Assembly: GCA_045538305.1 (NCBI GenBank)
Contig: JAZSRC010000032.1
Location: 1-43,647 of the forward strand
Source of the DNA: SFHK01 sp045538305
GTDB lineage: Bacteria > Bacillota > Clostridia > Christensenellales > Aristaeellaceae
Direction: 5' to 3'
Length of the DNA: 43,647 bases
In this document: piece by piece, positions 30,132 through 37,663 of the stretch
How positions within the stretch are numbered: position 1 is the stretch's first letter
How the letters are laid out: each line of letters starts with the position of its first letter
The notes under the pieces: generated by a model
Seen by the model: the letters and a program-made list of their open reading frames with translations, nothing else
Database searches by the model: none
Told to the model about the DNA's origin: nothing
Position numbers and translations under genes: made by a program

Positions 30132-32174
30132 ATGACGATTACCCTTACCAAAATGATGATCCCGGGACCGGAAGGCGTATTTGAGAATCCGCTTCCGCGC
30201 TTTCGCGATCCGAACAAAGATCGGGAAATCAAGAGCAATGGTTCATTAACGCCGGAAGAGAATAACGAAACCCTTGGCCGCGATACCGGTGCGCGCGTGC
30301 TGCCCTACAGAATGCAGGATGTCTATTCCCGCGCCAGGGACGAAATTGAGCGCGATGTAATCGTGATGGAAAATGAATATATCAAGGCGGTGTTTCTTCC
30401 GTGGCTTGGCGGAAAGCTGTATTCGCTGACCGATAAGGTGAACGATCGTCCGATTCTGTTTACCAATCCCGTATTCCAGCCGGCAAACCTTGCCATTCGC
30501 GACGCATGGACCAGCGGCGGCGTCGAGTGGAACGTCAGCCAGCTCGGACATACTTTTTCCACCTGCAGCCCCATGTTCTTTGCGAAGATGGAAAAGAAGG
30601 GCGAAGCACCGTTTTTGCGCATGTATGATTATGAACGGCAGAAGGGCCTGTTCTGGTCGATCGATTTCCATCTGCCGGACGGCGCGAAGGCGCTGACGGC
30701 GCATGTGCGTATCGTCAATGATGATGACGTCGTCAAGCCTATGTACTGGTGGACGAATACTGCCGTAATTGAAACGGAAGAGGCGCGCGTTTTTTCCGAG
30801 ACAGATGAAGTATTCTATCAGGACTGGATTAAAGAGGAAGCAGACGGCAAAACCCGTTACATTGCAAACGGATTCGGACATGCAAAGATGCCGCACTATA
30901 AGGATGTATACGGTGTGGAGCATGCCGATTACGACGCGTCGTTTTCCATGCAGATTCCGCGTTCCAGCGAATACTTCTTCCAGATCGGGAAGGAAGCGCC
31001 TTATCCGTGGGAAGCCGTAACGTATAAAGACGGATATATGTTCTTTGAAAAGTCCACCCAGCCGCTCCGGTTCCGCAAAATGTTCTGCTGGGGCAAGGGA
31101 CGCGGCGGCCGTTTCTGGTGTGATTTCCTTTCTGAACCCGGTCAGGGTGACTACATCGAACTGCAGGCGGGCCTTGCGCCGTCGCAGGTACACGGATATG
31201 AAATCGGTGCGAACGCTACCATCGCGTTTACGCAGTCCTTCTCCTGTGCGAAGGCTGAAGATGTTTCGAAGCTCTATCAGGAGTGGGCTGATTCCAATGC
31301 ATATGCCAAGACGCAGGTTTGCAATGTGATTTCAGACTGCGATATGGGCGCAATTCATGAGCGTGCAAACAAGCTTTGGCAGGATGCGGAACTTAAGGAG
31401 ATTCTCTACTTTGGCACCGGCTGGGGCGCGCTGGAAAAGGAAAGACGCGAAAAAGACGGACGCGATATGCCGTTTGGCTTCTATTTCCCGAAGGAGTCGC
31501 TTACGAAACTTCAGACGCCGTGGCTGAATCTTATGAATACCGGCAAATTGGGTGAATGCGAAGCAGATTCTTTCATGGTTCAGGACGAGTGGTATGAAAT
31601 GCTCAAAAACGACGAATCCGATTGCGGAAAGCTGCTTCTGGGCGTTATGGAAATGGAGAAGGGCGAAATCCTGAAAGCGGAGGAATGCTGGAAGGCTGTT
31701 GCGGATGCAAAATACCTTCCGATGGCGCTTCGAAATCTTTCTCAGATCCGCTTAAGAAACGAGGATATGGCTGGCGCTATTGAGCTGATGAAAAAGGCGT
31801 GTGCCGCCGGCGGAGAAGCCATGGACGCTGCGTACAGGCGCGAGCTGATTCAGCTGCTTGTACGCGCTGGAAGATATCAGGAAGCCTGGGACGTGTTTGA
31901 AGGCGCGCCCGAGATCACCCTGAAGGATGACCGCTCCCGCCTGATTGCTGGCGTTGCGGCAATTGAAATCGGACAGTACACATATCTTGATCAGCTGTTT
32001 ACCGAGCATCATGCCGCCATCCGCGAAGGCGAAACATCGCTTACCGACCTGTTCTTCAGAAGAGAGGCGGCACGCGAGGCGGAAAAGCGGGGCGTACCGG
32101 TGGATGATAAACTGATTGAAGAAATGAAGGAAACGAAAACGCCGCCAAGGCACATCGATTTCAGAATGAGCTGA
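30132..32174 (+). CDS. DUF5107 domain protein with TPR-like tail
   Basis: This 680-residue protein has an N-terminal half resembling the DUF5107 family, a sugar-mutarotase-like beta fold. Examples are VFLPWLGGKLYSLTDK, WTSGGVEWNVSQLGHTFSTC and GDYIELQAGLAPSQVHGYE. The C-terminal half is helical with TPR-like pairs (LLLGVMEMEKGEILKAEECW, LIQLLVRAGRYQEAWDVF). There is no signal peptide, so it is cytoplasmic. DUF5107-TPR proteins cluster with carbohydrate genes in gut bacteria, and a glycan-related role is plausible but unproven. The start is ATG 30132, nine bases after GGGGAAAGG; ATG 30123 abuts the SD. It is monocistronic with a good promoter and terminator. Confidence 0.82.
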   Translation: MTITLTKMMIPGPEGVFENPLPRFRDPNKDREIKSNGSLTPEENNETLGRDTGARVLPYRMQDVYSRARDEIERDVIVMENEYIKAVFLPWLGGKLYSLTDKVNDRPILFTNPVFQPANLAIRDAWTSGGVEWNVSQLGHTFSTCSPMFFAKMEKKGEAPFLRMYDYERQKGLFWSIDFHLPDGAKALTAHVRIVNDDDVVKPMYWWTNTAVIETEEARVFSETDEVFYQDWIKEEADGKTRYIANGFGHAKMPHYKDVYGVEHADYDASFSMQIPRSSEYFFQIGKEAPYPWEAVTYKDGYMFFEKSTQPLRFRKMFCWGKGRGGRFWCDFLSEPGQGDYIELQAGLAPSQVHGYEIGANATIAFTQSFSCAKAEDVSKLYQEWADSNAYAKTQVCNVISDCDMGAIHERANKLWQDAELKEILYFGTGWGALEKERREKDGRDMPFGFYFPKESLTKLQTPWLNLMNTGKLGECEADSFMVQDEWYEMLKNDESDCGKLLLGVMEMEKGEILKAEECWKAVADAKYLPMALRNLSQIRLRNEDMAGAIELMKKACAAGGEAMDAAYRRELIQLLVRAGRYQEAWDVFEGAPEITLKDDRSRLIAGVAAIEIGQYTYLDQLFTEHHAAIREGETSLTDLFFRREAAREAEKRGVPVDDKLIEEMKETKTPPRHIDFRMS

Positions 32175-32182
32175 CAGATGCA

Positions 32183-32217
32183 GCCTCCCCGCTTTTCTGC
32201 AGGCGGGGAGGCATTTG
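32183..32217 (+). terminator. Intrinsic terminator of the DUF5107/TPR gene
   Basis: A perfect 10-bp stem GCCTCCCCGC/GCGGGGAGGC (32183-32192 with 32203-32212) is followed by ATTTGT. Confidence 0.75.
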
Positions 32218-32263
32218 TATAGGCCGAAAACCAACAACGGATTCCGAGGAAAGGATGACGAAC

Positions 32264-33208
32264 ATGAAAGCATTGGACAGTTTCCCGAAAGTCGGACTTG
32301 GCATTTTTCCGACGCCGATTCATAAGCTTGAAAACATCAGCAAAAAGCTTAATGTAAACGTTTTTATTAAAAGAGACGATCTTACCGGCCTGGGGCTTGG
32401 CGGCAATAAGGTTAGAAAGCTTGAATACCTTCTGGCCGATGCCAAACAGAAAGGAGCGCAGGTTGTCTTTACTACGGGCGGAGCACAGTCAAATCATGCC
32501 ATGCTCACTGCGGCAGCGGCTGGCAAGCTTGGCATGAAGCCCATTTTGATTCTGAAAAAGCGTGGAGTAACGGAGCGCCTAGGCAATCAGCTATTGGAGC
32601 ATTTGATGGGAACGGAAGTCATTTTTATGGATACTGATGATTATTCCGATATCTATGAAGAGATGGATTGCCTTGGCGAGCGTCTGGGCGTTCGGTATTA
32701 TAAGATTCCGTGCGGCGGTTCCAATGCCTTGGGCGCGCTTGGCTATGTGGATTGCGCAAGAGAGATCAAAAATCAAAACCTTCCTTTTGACCATCTTGTC
32801 TGCGCAGAAGGCAGCGGCGGAATGATGGCCGGTCTGGCGCTTGGCGCGAAACTGTTTTTGCCGGGTACGAAAGTGCATGGAATGATGGTGGATACCGATC
32901 CGTTCGATCAGATAACGCCTGCTCTGATGAGAGAAACGGCGGCGCTGCTGGAAGCGGATGTTGCGATTACCGGGGAGGACTATCATTTGCTGGATATGTG
33001 CGGACCTGGCTATGCAAAGCCTTCTCCGGAGGGTAACGCGGCCGTTTCCCTGCTGGCCAAAGAGGAGGGGTTGTTCCTTGACCCTGTATATACGGGGAAA
33101 GCGTTTGCGGGCCTTTTGAAGATGGCGGAGAAAGGCGTATTCAAAGACAATGAAAATGTTTTGTTTCTGCACTCGGGCGGTGCCGGCGGAATATTTGCCG
33201 TTCAGTGA
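32264..33208 (+). CDS. D-cysteine desulfhydrase / ACC-deaminase family PLP enzyme
   Basis: This 314-residue enzyme has the tryptophan-synthase-beta fold. IKRDDLTGLGLGGNKVRKLE contains the PLP lysine in GGNK, TGGAQSNHAMLTAAAA is the substrate-carboxylate loop, and CAEGSGGMMAGLALG binds the PLP phosphate. The family degrades D-cysteine to pyruvate, ammonia and sulfide, or deaminates 1-aminocyclopropane-1-carboxylate. In anaerobic Firmicutes the D-cysteine (or other D-amino-acid) activity is more likely. The start could be ATG 32264 (nine bases after AAAGGA) or ATG 32255 (four bases after GAGGA); I prefer 32264. It lies between a terminator and a consensus promoter, so it is monocistronic. No own promoter was identified. 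Confidence 0.88.
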   Translation: MKALDSFPKVGLGIFPTPIHKLENISKKLNVNVFIKRDDLTGLGLGGNKVRKLEYLLADAKQKGAQVVFTTGGAQSNHAMLTAAAAGKLGMKPILILKKRGVTERLGNQLLEHLMGTEVIFMDTDDYSDIYEEMDCLGERLGVRYYKIPCGGSNALGALGYVDCAREIKNQNLPFDHLVCAEGSGGMMAGLALGAKLFLPGTKVHGMMVDTDPFDQITPALMRETAALLEADVAITGEDYHLLDMCGPGYAKPSPEGNAAVSLLAKEEGLFLDPVYTGKAFAGLLKMAEKGVFKDNENVLFLHSGGAGGIFAVQ

Positions 33209-33280
33209 GCATAGAGGTATGCTTGACGAAAAGGATTGTTGTGTGGAATTCGAATCGGGGGGCGGGGGAGAAAGTTTTTA

Positions 33281-33309
33281 TTGACAGGTACTTATGAGAT
33301 CACTATAAT
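33281..33309 (+). promoter_or_regulatory. Perfect consensus promoter upstream of the ECF/TudS operon
   Basis: TTGACA (33281-33286), a 17-bp spacer and TATAAT (33304-33309) match sigma-A consensus exactly. A second TATAAT lies at 33319-33324. The leader from about 33316 to the start codon at 33451 is about 135 nt, which is long for this window. Confidence 0.88.
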
Positions 33310-33315
33310 AAAGCG

Positions 33316-33450
33316 GTGTATAATGTAGTTCTGCGTATATATACAATGCATCTTGAATCCACCATATGAAATACGACTTTTGCGCCGTGAAAAAACGCTG
33401 TTTTGTGCGATCAAGGAAAATGCGTACTTTTCCAGCGGATAGGAGGAAGA
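33316..33450 (+). promoter_or_regulatory. Long leader, unassigned, before an ECF S component
   Basis: This 135-nt leader precedes a vitamin-type transporter gene, a common place for riboswitches. I could not match it to the THF, TPP, preQ1, FMN or cobalamin consensus by eye and saw no clear terminator hairpin. It is flagged, not assigned. Confidence 0.35.
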
Positions 33451-33981
33451 ATGCCCCGCTTTAAACTTCGAAAGCTGATACTCTCTGCACTGTTTCTCGC
33501 ACTGTGCATGGTGCTCCCGTTTATTACCGGACAAGTGCCTCAATTCGGCAATATGCTTTCGCCAATGCATATACCGGTTCTACTGTGCGGTTTTGTTTGC
33601 GGTCCGCTGTATGCTGTTGTGGTAGGCGCAATTGCGCCGGTTCTTCGCTTTTTTCTGTTTGGTATGCCGCCTCTTTTCCCGACCGGTACGGCAATGGCGT
33701 TTGAACTTGCCTGTTATGGCGCTGTGAGCGGTATTCTGCACCGCACTTTTCCTCGCAAGTATGGGTTTATTTATGTATCTTTGGTTGTTTCCATGCTGGC
33801 CGGCCGCCTTGTGTGGGGCGCTGTTCAGATGGTGCTTTTACTGGCAACGGGCGGTGCGTTTACCTTCAATATGTTGCTGGTGGGCGCATTCGTAAATGCC
33901 TGGCCGGGGATAATCCTGCACATACTGATTATTCCGCCTATTGTCATTGCGCTTAAGCGCGCAAAACTGATCAGTGATTAG
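33451..33981 (+). CDS. ECF transporter substrate-specific (S) component
   Basis: This 176-residue membrane protein has about six helices and the small-protein layout of ECF-type S components: basic start MPRFKLRKLILSALFLAL, then QVPQFGNMLSPMHIPVLLCG and GPLYAVVVGAIAPVLRF. S components bind a vitamin or micronutrient and dock to a shared EcfT-EcfA-EcfA' module. No such module is in the window, so a group II (shared-module) system is likely. The start is ATG 33451 with a strong AGGAGGA. It is 8 bp upstream of TudS, in one operon with it and a second S component. The ligand is not known. Confidence 0.85.
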   Translation: MPRFKLRKLILSALFLALCMVLPFITGQVPQFGNMLSPMHIPVLLCGFVCGPLYAVVVGAIAPVLRFFLFGMPPLFPTGTAMAFELACYGAVSGILHRTFPRKYGFIYVSLVVSMLAGRLVWGAVQMVLLLATGGAFTFNMLLVGAFVNAWPGIILHILIIPPIVIALKRAKLISD

Positions 33982-33989
33982 GTGAATAT

Positions 33990-34448
33990 ATGAAGGCAAG
34001 GCAAAATGTTCTGATAAGCGCGTGTCTTATGGGTGTATTGTGCCGCTACGATGGTAAAAACAATATGCTCAATGACCTTGAAGCCCTTGTTGAAAAGATC
34101 AATCCCGTTCCGTTTTGCCCGGAGGTTTTCGGCGGTCTGACGACGCCGCGCGAACCGGCGGAGATTATAGGGAAATGCGTTTATGCAAAAAACGGCGCCG
34201 ACGTAACAAAACAGTTTGTACGCGGCGCAGAGGAATGCGTAAAGATGGCGAGGCTTATGAACTGCCGCTTTGCGCTAATGAAGGCGAAAAGCCCGTCCTG
34301 CGGAAGGGGTAGGATCTATGACGGCACGTTCCAGGGCGTATTGAAGGACGGAGACGGCGTAACGGTACGAATGCTTCAGGAAGCCGGCATTACGGTTTTT
34401 ACGGAAAATGAAATCGATCAGCTGCTTAAAGCGCTGAAAAGCGTATGA
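33990..34448 (+). CDS. tudS: DUF523 / TudS-family thiouracil desulfidase
   Basis: This 152-residue protein has all the DUF523 marks: ISACLMGVLCRYDGKNN (C12, C18), PFCPEVFGGLTTPREPAEI (C43) and MKAKSPSCGRGRIYDG (C104). In the characterised TudS enzyme, three cysteines hold a [4Fe-4S] cluster whose free iron takes sulfur from 2-thiouracil, giving uracil. Many DUF523 proteins remain untested, so the exact thio-substrate is inferred. It is flanked by two ECF S-component genes in one operon (gaps of 8 and 37 bp), which may indicate import of its substrate. The start is ATG 33990 with TAGGTGA upstream. Confidence 0.88.
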   Translation: MKARQNVLISACLMGVLCRYDGKNNMLNDLEALVEKINPVPFCPEVFGGLTTPREPAEIIGKCVYAKNGADVTKQFVRGAEECVKMARLMNCRFALMKAKSPSCGRGRIYDGTFQGVLKDGDGVTVRMLQEAGITVFTENEIDQLLKALKSV

Positions 34449-34485
34449 AACAGGCGCGTTAATACGCAACTTGCAAAAGGAATGA

Positions 34486-35064
34486 ATGATTGTGAAAGTA
34501 TTGCTGAAGCCCAAAAATCTGGCTTGTCTTGCGATGTTGATCGCGCTGCAGGTAGTGCTGAACCGATTTATCTCCATACAGTCCCCTGCATTCAAAATTA
34601 GCTTTTCGTTTATTCCCGTCATGTTTTCCGGCGTACTTTTCGGGCCGCTGGCTGGTGCGCTGGTTGGGGGAATCAGCGACTTTTTGGGCGCAATGCTGTT
34701 TCCATTTGGTGCTTTCTTCCCGGGGTATACCTTGACGGCGGCGCTTTCCGGCGCAATATACGGGCTTCTTTTACAGGAGCGCCGTCCGGGAAAAAGAATC
34801 GTTCGGATTGTTCTTGCCTATACGCTTACAGCGCTGATTGTGACGCTCGGGCTTAATACGCTGTTTATTGCTTTTCAGAATGAGGCCTATGCCGCGTCCG
34901 AAAGCCGCTCGCTTTCAAGACTGTTTACGGTATACTGGCTGAAGCTTCCGAAAAGGTTCGTTGAGGCAGCGATCATGCTGCCGGTTCAGATCATTACTAC
35001 CTACTTTATGCTGGATGTTTTCCGACTGGATGCCAGAATCCTGAAGGAGCTCAGAATCCGCTAG
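34486..35064 (+). CDS. folT: Folate-family ECF transporter S component
   Basis: This 192-residue membrane protein matches the FolT-family S components: LACLAMLIALQVVLNRFISI, then SPAFKISFSFIPVMFSG, LVGGISDFLGAMLFPFGAFF and PGYTLTAALSGAIYGLLL. In other Firmicutes these bind folates and use a shared ECF module. The start is ATG 34486 after AAAAGG; GTG 34492 is an alternative. The gene overlaps the convergent hydrolase by 4 bp at its stop. Folate specificity is the family assignment, not proven. Its position next to TudS leaves a thiolated pyrimidine or related heterocycle as another possible ligand. Confidence 0.82.
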   Translation: MIVKVLLKPKNLACLAMLIALQVVLNRFISIQSPAFKISFSFIPVMFSGVLFGPLAGALVGGISDFLGAMLFPFGAFFPGYTLTAALSGAIYGLLLQERRPGKRIVRIVLAYTLTALIVTLGLNTLFIAFQNEAYAASESRSLSRLFTVYWLKLPKRFVEAAIMLPVQIITTYFMLDVFRLDARILKELRIR

Positions 35065-35765
35065 ATTTCCACTTCGGTAATCACGGGGATATGATCGCTT
35101 GCCATGGAATGCGGCGCATAGTGATTTACAGGCGTAATGTTCGGACTGACAAAAATATAGTCGATTCGCTGAAAGAGATTTTCGGATGAGTAGGTGTAAT
35201 ATTGCTTATTGCCGGCGGTGTCCGTGAGGTAAGCTTTCAGCTTGTGAATCAGCGGATGATCCGGCGTTATATTGAGATCTCCCATGAAAATGGTGGGATC
35301 TTTTTCTTTTTGGATTTCCCGTACAGTGAGCTCGCAGGCGTTTTCTTGTTCCTTTTCTGAAAGCCCGTAATGCGTAACAAATATGCACACGCGTTTTCCA
35401 TTCGGCCGGAGGACGGCTTTTAGAAGCACTCTGTCCTCATACCGCTGATCCCGCTCGCATTGGGGGAGAGAGGGAACGGGCATGCAGGTGAACTCTTCGA
35501 TTGGAAAGCGAGATAAAAGCGCAACGCCGTACTCGCCATTGAGATAATCGATGGCTTTTGCAAATGCATAATGCATGTTTGTGCGCTCGGCGATAAATTT
35601 TACCTGATCAAGGCCATTGAGATCGCCTGTGCATTTCCGAACTTCCATAAGACCGCATACATCGGGACGGTATTTGCTGATGATTTCGGGCGCTTCTTCA
35701 AGAGACAGGCGCTTAAATGCATTTCGGCCTGACTGTATATTGTAGCTCATGATGGTAAGGCGCAT
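35061..35765 (-). CDS. Endonuclease/exonuclease/phosphatase-family hydrolase
   Basis: This 234-residue protein has the EEP fold: IMSYNIQSG (metal and active-site asparagine), VCGLMEVRKC (catalytic glutamate), VTHYGLSEKEQ, IFMGDLNITPDHP (DxN) and SMASDHIPVITEV (final SDH). Family members cleave phosphodiesters or phosphomonoesters in nucleic acids, lipids or nucleotides. There is no signal peptide. The start is the ATG complementary to 35763-35765, eight bases after GGAGG. An in-frame ATG five codons upstream overlaps that SD. It has a strong promoter divergent from the SRP RNA gene and a 4-bp convergent stop overlap with folT. Confidence 0.87.
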   Translation of the reverse strand: MRLTIMSYNIQSGRNAFKRLSLEEAPEIISKYRPDVCGLMEVRKCTGDLNGLDQVKFIAERTNMHYAFAKAIDYLNGEYGVALLSRFPIEEFTCMPVPSLPQCERDQRYEDRVLLKAVLRPNGKRVCIFVTHYGLSEKEQENACELTVREIQKEKDPTIFMGDLNITPDHPLIHKLKAYLTDTAGNKQYYTYSSENLFQRIDYIFVSPNITPVNHYAPHSMASDHIPVITEVEI

Positions 35766-35803
35766 TGTATATTCCTCCATCTGCGTTTTTAGAACCGGTA
35801 TTT

Positions 35804-35832
35804 ATTGTAGCGCGATCAGAAGGTTATGTCAA
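35804..35832 (-). promoter_or_regulatory. Promoter of the EEP hydrolase gene
   Basis: On the minus strand, perfect TTGACA (complement of 35827-35832), a 17-bp spacer and TACAAT (complement of 35804-35809) lie 39 bp upstream of the start. Confidence 0.82.
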
Positions 35833-35859
35833 TTCTGCGTTTGATTCATTAAAAAGGGG

Positions 35860-35888
35860 TTGCAATCCGCAAGCGGATATGTTATACT
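35860..35888 (+). promoter_or_regulatory. Promoter of the SRP RNA gene, with palindromic spacer
   Basis: TTGCAA (35860-35865), a 17-bp spacer and TGT-extended TATACT (35883-35888) predict a start near 35895. The spacer contains the perfect palindrome ATCCGC-AA-GCGGAT (35865-35878), which could be a protein-binding site. Confidence 0.82.
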
Positions 35889-35897
35889 CTTTTCCGT

Positions 35898-36020
35898 CCA
35901 TGGGCGATGACGGTCGGGCCCCGTGCGGCGCCATGCTGTGAATCATGTCAGGGTCGAAAGGCAGCAGCATTAAGCAGAATTTGGCGTGCGCCGCGGATCA
36001 GTCTGGCTCGAGCCCCTGGA
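35898..36020 (+). ncRNA. ffs: Signal recognition particle RNA (small bacterial type)
   Basis: The apical domain IV is clear: ATGTCAGG, GTC-GAAA-GGC, AGCAGCAT (35945-35970). It has the universal asymmetric loop (UCAGG against AGCAG) that binds the Ffh M domain and a GNRA tetraloop. Below it, CTG/CAG, CGCCA/TGGCG (35929-35933 with 35982-35986), GCGG/CCGC and TCGGGCC/GGCTCGA (35914-35920 with 36005-36011) pair. A closing CCA-GGGC/GCCC-TGG stem (35898-35905 with 36012-36019) follows, and seven T residues come straight after. It lacks the Alu-type extension of the Bacillus long form. It targets ribosomes making membrane and secreted proteins. Ends are set by the pairing and may shift by a few bases. 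Confidence 0.93.
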
Positions 36021-36057
36021 TTTTTTTGTCCTTTTCCAAACAGAGTGTATATTTCGG

Positions 36058-36086
36058 TTGACTTTTTTGCACGGTGACTGTATTAT
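36058..36086 (+). promoter_or_regulatory. Promoter of the Thr-Pro linker surface protein gene
   Basis: TTGACT (36058-36063), a 17-bp spacer and TATTAT (36081-36086) lie 35 bp before the start codon. Confidence 0.75.
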
Positions 36087-36120
36087 ATATTGTGTATAGA
36101 TATGATCGGAGGCACGTAAT

Positions 36121-36918
36121 ATGAAAGGTTTCGCGCTAAGAAAAAATGATGTAGGAAAGGCGATTATCCGCTTTCTCATTGGTCTGCTCATGGTTGCAGT
36201 AGTAGTATTTTTGCTGTACGAAGTTGTTTTGAAGAGCGACTATGGCATGGAAGATCCTACCGCTCCGGGCGATGTTCAGGCAGTGGGCGCTACGGATGAG
36301 GGCAACAGTGAACAGAAGCTTCAGATTGTGAAGAATACGCCTGCGCCGGACGCTGAAGAAGCAACGCCTACGCCTACCGCGACGCCTACGCCCACTCCCA
36401 CCCCGACGCCCACGCCGACTCCTACGCCTACGCCCATTCCGGAATCCGCATACAGCATTCAGGCAAAGGATGACAACGTAACGAGCGTTAAAAAGTGGAC
36501 GATCAATAAGAATATTGTCAAACAGAATCTGACGGAGTGCGACATTCACAATAACAGCCTGCTTGAGCTTACCGGCTGGTCCTATGCCGAGGATGAAAAG
36601 TTCGACGGCGAAAAATGCGATATCTATATTATCATCATGGATGAAAAGAAAAAAAATATGCTTGCCTACATTCCGACCATACAGCCCGGTATCTCCGGAA
36701 CCGAACATGTCGGTAAGGGCAAGAATCTCGATAAGTGCGACTTTACTGCGCTGATTGACGTATCCGGCCTTAAGGACGATTCTTACATGCTTGGTACCGG
36801 TATTGTGTATAAATCCGGCAACAACACGCGCCGCTATTGCTATACGCTGGGTGAATCCTACAACTTTACCGTTGTCGATGGTCTGATCACGGCGTTCGGA
36901 GGCATTGAAAACTCCTGA
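36121..36918 (+). CDS. Membrane-anchored surface protein with Thr-Pro linker
   Basis: This 265-residue protein has a basic start, one membrane helix (about 15-33, no cleavage site), a flexible acidic stretch and a Thr-Pro repeat (about 82-106). An external domain of about 155 residues completes it. The domain contains LELTGWSYAEDEKFDGEKCD, then DIYIIIMDEKKKNMLAYIPT and LKDDSYMLGTGIVYKSG. This rhythm resembles beta-sandwich domains in clostridial cell-surface polysaccharide proteins (inference). The Thr-Pro tract probably spans the cell wall. The start is ATG 36121, eight bases after GGAGG. The next secreted-protein gene follows 23 bp on, likely the same transcript. Function is unknown. Confidence 0.8.
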   Translation: MKGFALRKNDVGKAIIRFLIGLLMVAVVVFLLYEVVLKSDYGMEDPTAPGDVQAVGATDEGNSEQKLQIVKNTPAPDAEEATPTPTATPTPTPTPTPTPTPTPTPIPESAYSIQAKDDNVTSVKKWTINKNIVKQNLTECDIHNNSLLELTGWSYAEDEKFDGEKCDIYIIIMDEKKKNMLAYIPTIQPGISGTEHVGKGKNLDKCDFTALIDVSGLKDDSYMLGTGIVYKSGNNTRRYCYTLGESYNFTVVDGLITAFGGIENS

Positions 36919-36941
36919 TTTTCCTGTTAGGAGATGGATAC

Positions 36942-37583
36942 ATGAAACGCGTTTTAAGGCTTTTGGCGTTTGCCTGTGCGCTTATCATACTCTCTGCTGC
37001 GGCATTTTCTGAAGACGTATTGAATTCGTGCATCGATAAGTACAATCAGGTTGCTGCCCGGGAAGGTGCTCCTGCGATTACCGGTCAAGAAAACGCACTA
37101 TTTTTCGATGGCGTGTACTACATTGATATGCCGGGAGAAATGGTTTTTGCCATCGGGCTTGATAACAAAGGAGAAGTAGGCCTGTTTTCCTTTGAAGGGT
37201 ATAACCCGAATATTGATTGGAAAGCGGTTGTGCTTTCGGCGCTGCTTGCATGGGATGAGGACATTAACCGGGAAGAAGCGCAAAAGCATATTGGCGAAGT
37301 AATCGACGATTATAGGGAGAACAGCCATAAGCAGCTTGGGCACTTTGGCAAATGGATTTACACGATTATGGAAACCGAAACAGAAGGCACGTTCGCGGTA
37401 ATGTTCATTTGTCAGGATACTGTAAGGACTCCCTCTGAAAAGCCTGTGGGCGAAGGTACTGATTCCGAAAGTGACTTCTGGGAAGGGTTATTTGAAGACG
37501 ACGAGGACGCCGAGCCTTACCAGAAGCCAAATGATTCTCAAAAAAAGGAAACCAAGGGCGATAAACCCATACACAAAATCTGA
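36942..37583 (+). CDS. Secreted protein with acidic tail, unknown function
   Basis: This 213-residue protein has an N-terminal signal segment (about residues 4-22, LRLLAFACALIILSAAAFSE). A compact alpha/beta region (about 25-150) includes IDMPGEMVFAIGLDNKGEVG, LSALLAWDEDINREEAQKHI and GKWIYTIMETETEG. A low-complexity, acidic then basic tail (FWEGLFEDDEDAEPYQK onward) ends it. I do not recognise a family. The start is ATG 36942 after AGGAGA. It follows the Thr-Pro linker protein by 23 bp and precedes a strong hairpin at 37597, so the two form a small envelope operon. Confidence 0.75.
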   Translation: MKRVLRLLAFACALIILSAAAFSEDVLNSCIDKYNQVAAREGAPAITGQENALFFDGVYYIDMPGEMVFAIGLDNKGEVGLFSFEGYNPNIDWKAVVLSALLAWDEDINREEAQKHIGEVIDDYRENSHKQLGHFGKWIYTIMETETEGTFAVMFICQDTVRTPSEKPVGEGTDSESDFWEGLFEDDEDAEPYQKPNDSQKKETKGDKPIHKI

Positions 37584-37596
37584 TCGATTTGGCTGA

Positions 37597-37635
37597 AACG
37601 GCTGTCGCCGCGCTGCGGGCGGCAGCCGTTGTTTC
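37597..37635 (+). terminator. Intrinsic terminator after the envelope gene pair
   Basis: A 13-bp stem (AACGGCTGTCGCC at 37597-37609 with 37618-37630, one wobble) has an 8-nt loop and is followed by GTTTC. Confidence 0.65.
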
Positions 37636-37663
37636 GGATCGTTTACGAAATGGGATGATCATT

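Noticed and set aside
33208..33223. AGCATA-GAGG-TATGCT hairpin after the D-cysteine desulfhydrase gene as a terminator
   Set aside because: The stem is only 6 bp and no T-run follows; it may be chance.
36362..36436. Hexamer-like DNA repeat as a CRISPR or microsatellite element
   Set aside because: It is in frame, varies at third codon positions and encodes the Thr-Pro linker of a surface protein.
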